Source: Physcia stellaris
Lineage: Eukaryota > Ascomycota > Lecanoromycetes > Caliciales > Physciaceae
NCBI GenBank assembly: GCA_018902385.1
Contig: JABSSW010000024.1
Span: 579,738-643,737 of the forward strand
Length of the DNA stretch: 64,000 nt
Reading direction: 5' to 3'
Positions 57,002-64,000 of the stretch are shown piece after piece. A model generated the notes under the pieces. That model ran no database searches, was not told the origin of the DNA, and saw only the letters and a program-made list of their open reading frames with translations. The position numbers and the translations under genes are program-made. How positions within the stretch are numbered: position 1 is the first letter of the stretch; each line of letters opens with the position of its first letter.

Positions 57002-60000
57002 TCAATGCGTAAACAAATCAAATCGATAAAATAATTGATCAATTTTTTTTAAAATTTTGAAAAATTCAACGTATTGTTGATTAAATTTCGATTCAAACAT
57101 CGCAATAACAAAAATATCGTATTTATGATGTAATCGAATGTAAACATAATTTTCAAACTTCATATAGAAAAATTGATGTTTTCGATTATAATGATGTTTG
57201 ATTTGCATTTGAACGAACGCGATAAAATCAACGACTTCGATTCTGACGCGCGCAAAAAATGAAAATGACGTTTTTGTGAAAAATTTTCATTTCATGATCG
57301 ACTGCTTTGCATCGACAAATTTTCGCAAACTAAAAAATTGCATTGACGTGAAATCATAAACGATTTCATTAAATGTTTTGTCGATGACAATTGATCGATG
57401 ATTGTTAAAATGACGTTGAATCACAAACAATACATTTGATCAGTCAACAAAATTCTTCATGATAATCAAATAAAATCGAAAAACAATTTTAATAATTTGA
57501 TTAATGCGTTCATTTTGTTCGTCGATTTGAAAATGATACGTTGTCGAATACATGAATTTTATTTTCAATTTTTCAAATATTGTCGTTCACATATCGGAAA
57601 GAAATTTTCGATCTCTATTCGAAATAATGATTTTTGATAGATTTCAGTTTGCAATATCTAATCGATCGAGTAAAACGATGTTTCATTCTTTGACAAATCA
57701 TGTTTTTTTGTCAGAAATAACAAAATTACGCTTGAAAAATTTGCAAAACAAAGACATAATCGTATCAAATTCTTGACGCGATAAAAACAAAACGAAAATG
57801 AAATTCAAAGTAACAATGTGAAATGAAATCGAAAAAATCAATATTGATTGCAACGAGTCATAAAACGCGTGTCGACGCGTTTGATATATCTGACATTGAA
57901 AACAATGTTTCAAATAATCACGTAAATATCGTGACAAATTTCGAATGTAATAAAATGACGAAATTTTCTCGAAACATTTGACGTAATCAGCGTGATCATC
58001 GTCATGAATTAATCGCAAAATATTCGAAACGACAAAATGCGATATGCACAGTCGACAAAACTCGTAAACATGATCATCAATAATAATGTTTTCAAAGCGA
58101 AAAATAAAATCGTTTTTTTTTATAAAAAGAAAGATTAGCGACGCTTTCGTTGTTCAATTCAGCATTTTGATTCAAAATGTTGACAATTTTTTGTCAATTG
58201 AAATTTGTTTTGTAATCATTCAAAATGCGCTGTCTAAAAACGAAATTCATTTCGATTAATGAAACAATGAACAGAACATCAAATTCATCTTCATTGTGAC
58301 TAGACGAATTGATGTTGACGTTGATCAGTTTGAATAAAACATTCGACACGATATGTTGTTTTGTCAAATTTGTGACGTATTTTCAGATTGAAACGTTGTA
58401 TGTAATTAAACGTTTTGATTAGTCGAAAATTCAATTTGTCGATTGATGAAATAGTAAAAATAATTTGACTAGCGATTTTCAATGTTGCGTCATGATCGAT
58501 ATAAATAATGTTTTTATTTGAAATCTCAACAATATGACGAGTTTTCTTCAAAATTCATACAATGTCAACAATTTCAAATTTTGTTGATCAATATTTTGAC
58601 TTCGCGTCAATGACAAAACGATTGAAAAAAAATATCGACTCGATTGCGTGACGCGAAGAATATTTGTTTTTCAAATTATTTTTTAAAAAGAATTTTTTAA
58701 CATAATACAGCATGATTTCGAAATCAAACTTTTTGTTGACATCTAAATCAATAAATAATGATCGTTTGATGTCGACATGAATCAAATAGAAAAGTTTTAA
58801 CAACATGATTTGCAAAGTCTCGAAAAAAACTATTTCTAATTCAGTTGAATTTTTTAATCGAGTTTTGATCGAGTAAAATTTTCGAACATTGTCAATTGTC
58901 GAATCATGACGCAAAAACTCGATTTTACGATTTTGAAATGATTTGAAAATGTCAACATAATAAAGCACGTAATTTCGCATTCAATCGATCAAATGCAAAT
59001 AGATTTTTAATTGACGTAAAATACGTGAAAAGCGAAACTTCGATATTGTTTTAAACTTTTTCTCAGAAATAGTCAAATCAAATGAATCAACTTTCTGATT
59101 TAAAAGTGAAATCGACGAATAATCAAAAAAAGCTTTGACAATCTTGACGAATATGTTGTTTTCGACTAGAACGATAAAAACGCGTCGCAGATGAGACTCG
59201 TGCTTTTTTTTTATATGTGAAAAAATCACGATGTCATCGACATATGCGCGAGCGAATTCGCGAAACGTGCGAAATAATCGATTTATTTGACGTTGAACGT
59301 ATGTTGATGAGTTTTTGTAATTCATTATTGTCACATTGAAACTTTTTTGATTTCGATGATTAACAACGATGAGTTTATGTTTGTCGATCGAATGTACTCT
59401 TCATTGATAAAAAAAAGCAAAGCAATCGATGACGAATATATATTTGCAATCGCGAATCAAAATGAAAATATTCGTTTGAAATGACAAAGAATAAACATTC
59501 GATTGAATGATGACATTCAAATCACGAATGTCGACAATCATTTTGTTTTTTCGTTCTTTTTCAACTGTTTTTCAGACACAGAAAATCGAATAAAAAAAAG
59601 ACGTTGATTCGTTAATTCAAAACAACTTGTCGATACGATGAAACTCGTCGAATGTCTGATCGACTAACTCGCGATTTTTGATTTTTAGTGAATATATTTT
59701 GATTTTGTCAAATACACGCGTTTTTTAATCAGATTTGAATGATATACGCATTCATTTGTTTTCAGACATGCTAACAAAATCGATGTCGTGTCATAATGTC
59801 GAAAAATCGTTGACGATTTTGACGAAAAAGTCAACGATATTCGACTCAGAATTGTAAATAGTGACGTCGTTGAATAGCACAGTTTCTGATGAATTAAAAA
59901 CATTTGAGAAAATCTTTCTCAAATCAAAAAGTGACGCGATTGAGAAATCAGACATTTCTGACGTGCTAAACGATATGAAAACGTTGATTAGATTGAAAAA

Positions 60001-61718
60001 ATCGATGAATGTTGTTTCGATCTTGATAACGATAACAATTACATACGTTGTAACGCAGACAGAAATGAGTTTTTTAAATCATTCATCTTTATGAAAAGTT
60101 TTGAATTTCTTGATCGCGAAATGTTTGACGTCATTTAAATTCTCAATGTGAAAAACATTCGAGAAGTTTAGCTCAAATACACGATTTAGTCGATAATTGC
60201 GTGATATTTTGATTGAAATATTTTTATCATTGCGTATCAATATAGCAATAATGTTGACGTCAATAAAATGAACATACATGATCAATTTCGTGTCTTTTGA
60301 CTCGAACAGAAAATCGCGCGAAACAAATAAATTGACGTTGTGAATTGACACAATCATTTCAATATGCGACGAAATAATAACGATTTTCTTTAAATGTATT
60401 AAACGTTGAAACGACGTCTTTGCTGATTTCATTTCGATAAAAATTGAAACGTCGATATTTTCAATTACAATTTGTTTAATTTTCATATCAATAATGAACT
60501 GCTCAAAGTCGATGATATCATTGTCAATTAACATGTTGATTTTGAGATTGTTCATCAAATGAACTTCTCGTTGAATAAACGAGATGACATTTTTGTCGTT
60601 TTTCGATTCTGACAAATAAATGTCACAGACAGCATATTTTCATGTTTGATGACGATTCGTGCTCAGATCACGAATTTGCAAAAGAGAAATCATAATTCGA
60701 ACGAACGTATTTGACGTCTGAATTTTGAAAAACGTACGATTTATCAATGAAACGTCGACGTCAATGTTTAAACAAACATTTGTTGACTCGACGATTAGCG
60801 AAAAAAATATTCTAACTTTGACGTAATTTCAATTTTTGAAATCATAGTCGATATCGACGTCAAGAACGAAATTGACGTTGAAACGTAAAATAGTTTTTTC
60901 GAATAATGAAACGATTGACGAAATCGATGACATCGATTCGAACGAAACGAAATTTTTGATAATTTCGATAGACGACACGAATACGACAAAATACACGATT
61001 TCGAATTTCGACGAATCAATTGTGAAAATTTTTTCATACTGATTTTGATTAACGTTGAACAATTGACACGAAAATGCTCGATGCAAATTATTATTGAACG
61101 AAAAAATTTTTACAATGACGACAACGAGATTTCGACGTCGTCGCAAAAACAAATAAAATGAAATTGACAATTTTCATCATTTTGACTATTCGATTCGTAA
61201 TATGTAAAATTTTCATCGTCAACGTGATTTTTTTTTTTGCTTTTGATTTTGTTTTTCGTGAAAGTTTTTTCAAATTCATTTTTTCGTCGACAACGTATGT
61301 TTTGATTTTGTCAACACGATTATCGAATTTTTTTCGTTTGTTTGAGAATCAGATTTCGTTTTCGCTTGATTTTTCGAATCTGATTCGCTTTCGAAAATTA
61401 ATTGAAAAAATTGCTTGACGAATGATAAAACGATTGCAATTGAAACAAATTTTTCGACGAAAAATTGATATTGATTTTTTTGATTTTGATAAGTTGAATT
61501 CTTGAATTGATATGAAATGTAATCAAATGAAAATCATTCTTCATACTGTTCTGAATAAAGATAAGAATAAGAAAATTGAAAATCGTTGACGTCAAATTGC
61601 TGTTGATAGTCATTTTGTCGCTTTCGATTCTGTTTATTAAATCGATTAATTCGATCAGCAATATTTTGAAATCAACGTCAAAGTTGTTAGAATCACGTTG
61701 ACGAGCAGTCATATTCAT
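57002..61718 (-). pseudogene. Ty3/gypsy polyprotein relic, element 2
   Basis: Minus-strand frames in gag-pol order, read from high to low coordinates. 61718-61398 is possibly gag. 60615-60079 is protease-like (NLKINMLIDNDIIDF, IEMKSA, LFESKDTKLIMYVHFID). 59334-58981 is reverse transcriptase with the catalytic FARAYVDDIVIFSHI. 58980-58588 is the RT connection and RNase H start. 58551-58300 is the RNase H end (YIDHDATL, then LNFRLIKTFNYIQRFNLKI). 58018-57698 is the integrase zinc finger and core start (HCFQCQIYQTRRHAFYDSL). 57208-57002 is the integrase C-terminus (RKHQFFYMKFENYVYIRLHH). The integrase differs from that of element 1, so these are two families. No LTRs could be found by eye. Confidence 0.78.
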
Positions 61719-64000
61719 TCAGACATTTTTTTTAACGTTCAACTGAGTCAGAAAGTTGAATAAAATAATATTTTTCGCGAAGTTCAGAAATTTGCGCTCG
61801 AAAATCAAGCTCAAAATTGTTTCAAAATGATACATTGATGAAAAACGAACGAATAATCGACGATTTTGAAATATCGTAATATATTTTGCATGTAAACACG
61901 TGATTTACGTTCACGACGAGCATCGACGTAAATATAAAACTCAATTTGTAATTTTTCAATGTTACAGAATTTTTTTGAATCGCTTTTATTGTGCGTGCAT
62001 CAACGTTCAATTGTAATTTTTTTGAAAAAAATTTTTTCGATTTCAGTAAATTTCGAATTGTATCAGCGTAAAGCTTCTTTTTTAAAACAAATAGTCACAA
62101 ATTCTTTGATTCTAGAATCAGACGTGATTTTGTTCAAATTTTTGAAATGATCGATAAAAATGTAAACATTTCGATAAAAAGTTGTGTTTATCGAAATTCA
62201 CAATAAATTGATCAATATCGATCGAATTTTCATAATTCGAGTCAAAATAATCAACATTTTCAGCAAATTTGATGATCGATTGCAAATCATTATTTTGTTG
62301 ACAGAAAAAACTTTCAACAGCGAATCAAAATACTGAAACGAACGCGATAATCACGATCATGATGTCATTTCATAAAGTCGAATTTATTTCAATTGACGAC
62401 GAAATTGTTGAAAACATGATGCGACGAATTTTTTTTTCAATCTGAATGAAAAAAATGTTTGATTATTGTTAATTTTGAGCGCTGACTGAATGCATCATTG
62501 TTCGTTTTGATTCGACGATTTAATTGACGAGAAATATTGATTCACTATCAAAATTGATAATGAGAAAATAGCTAAATGCTCGTGACGAGAAATTAAAACT
62601 ACGAATTTTTGAAACGCTATTTCGTCGAAATTTCGATTTGACAAAGACATCAAATCGATCAAAAACAATAAATTGAACGAGCGTTTTTAATTTGATTACG
62701 CGCGACATCGATGAAAAAATTGAATTATTGAACGTTGAACGATAATTTCAAATCGAGACAAAAAGTTGCGAAAAATTTTCGATTGTTTGAATTGCTGAAT
62801 ATCGACACGAAATTGATTGATAACGTTTTGCAATGAAACAATGTCGTTGATTCACTGAGATTTAATAAAAAAATCATGATTTTGATTTTGAAAATCGAAA
62901 ATTTTGACAATCAAAATTTGAATCGCACGTTGATTCTCGTTATTGAATGTAATGAAACGAAGTCGATCAAGCGAACGCTAAAACGTTGCGAGTTTAACTT
63001 TCGCATCTCGTGTTTATATATTCGAAGTTTCACGAACTTTTTTCTGTTTTTTTAACAATTAATTCTATTATGTGTTTAGCATTTATCATAGCAATTAATA
63101 TTATTATTCGCACATTTTAGTCACGCAATGTTTACATTTTTACAATTCTAATTGCTTTACATCAAGAATTGTTCGATTAAAAATATTCAATTCAACAAAT
63201 GCGTTTCGTCGTCGCGAAATTCGTTCGCAAACTCGTGATCGTGCGATCGTATTGATTGCATCACAATCAAACATCATTTTATCAAGCAATTTTTTTATGT
63301 TTTTTCTTTATCAATCGAGTTACTGAGTTGTTTGATGATGCTCAATTCGAAAAATTTTGATTAAAACAATGATTTTGTCGATTTTGATGATGTCGACGTT
63401 TCAATTAAACACATTTCAATTTTCGAATTTCTGATTTCAAATGTTGATCAATTTTTCAATTCAGCATTTGTTACGCATTCTAATCAAAATGAAACACAAC
63501 GAAAAAATGATTTTGTTTCGTTGTCGTCAAATAGCGATGTCGCTGTGTTTGCTGCTGTCGATTCAAACGTGATTTTCAAACAAATGAAAATGCGTATCAA
63601 AATGTTGAAAACTGAATCAAAATTCAATGATTTTAAAATATTTCTGATTAAAACGAAAACGAAACGTGATCGAAATCGTCGTCGTCGTCGCAACAACGAT
63701 AATCAATATGAAAATTCGTTTTCGCATATCAAGAAACGAATCGCACGATCAAAATCTCAAACACGCAAAAATGCTAAAATTGAAACAATTTGAAAAATTG
63801 ATTGCGTGATTGCGAAAATATATCGTTTTCGATTTTGTTAATTTTCAAAAAAAAAATGAAAACAAGTTGATCGACGTCGCTTTTGATAACGACAAAAAAA
63901 ATCAATGACGTAATTATGTTGATGTTCAATTTGAAAACAAACATGAAAACAATATAAAGATTATTTGTTAACGTTGTTTAGCAATTCGATAATTCGTGTC
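61719..64000. other. AT-rich, unassigned
   Basis: A continuation of the mutated block with short frames on both strands that I cannot assign; part is probably the gag and leader of element 2. CT and AG are slightly more frequent here than at 53-58 kb. Confidence 0.4.

Larger units (their letters stand above)
52600..64000. repeat. AT-rich block of heavily mutated transposons
   Basis: From about 52,600 to the window end the sequence is strongly AT-rich, with CC/GG nearly absent and CT/AG rare while CA/TG and CG stay common. In 53,041-53,160 all 19 C are followed by G (8) or A (11), and no G is preceded by A or G. Relics of at least three mobile elements are recognisable, all on the minus strand. 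The block continues past the window. Confidence 0.9.

Noticed and set aside
63484-63793. Overlapping Arg-rich frames on both strands near the window end
   Set aside because: A run of cgt codons inside the mutated block opens both strands; no recognisable protein.

Overview
This is a window from a filamentous ascomycete (Pezizomycotina). Almost every gene has short introns of about 44-120 nt, most with GT-AG ends and CTAAC/CTGAC-like branch sites. The gene content is typically fungal (SPX-ankyrin-GDPD phosphodiesterase, fungal rhodopsin-domain membrane protein, GET1, DENN-C1 protein). The right end is an AT-rich block of mutated transposons. I cannot name the genus.

Positions 1-17,000 are housekeeping-rich: ECT1 (CDP-ethanolamine synthesis), a hypothetical, TRAPPC13, a DENN-domain RabGEF-like protein with a C1 finger, a PTAR1-like protein, GET1, a multi-pass membrane protein, a UPS2-like mitochondrial lipid-transfer protein and a SnoaL-like protein. 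From 18,490 to 20,357 lies a complete LTR element (168-bp LTRs, 5-bp target duplication) that encodes nothing recognisable; its interior is two tandem-repeat arrays. From 20,700 to 37,460 come a GFA/CENP-V-type protein, an ankyrin-repeat gene, GDE1, a fructosamine-kinase-like gene, a rhodopsin-domain membrane protein and an APC-family permease. From 38,900 to 51,533 come a possible 57-residue small gene, MLH3, a Ser-rich protein, polynucleotide kinase/3'-phosphatase and a Pro/Ser-rich conserved protein.

At about 52,600 the composition changes abruptly and stays AT-rich to the window end. On the minus strand I can still recognise a piggyBac-type transposase, the integrase part of one Ty3/gypsy element, and protease, reverse transcriptase, RNase H and integrase parts of a second. 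The mutation pattern is unusual. CpC and GpG are nearly absent and CpT/ApG rare, while CpA/TpG and CpG remain common. Classical repeat-induced point mutation (RIP) in Neurospora hits CpA instead. As a result the conceptual proteins contain no Gly, Pro or Trp.

Three otherwise good gene models (ankyrin, fructosamine kinase, Pro/Ser-rich protein) carry four apparent one-base deletions, each in a run of C on the sense strand. This looks like a systematic sequence error, although real loss of function cannot be excluded. Other points of note are a 7-nt microexon in TRAPPC13 and two probable GC-AG introns. ECT1, the UPS2-like gene and GDE1 all act on ethanolamine or choline phospholipids, but they lie apart and I see no cluster. 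Splice sites were assigned by eye from reading frame and family conservation.
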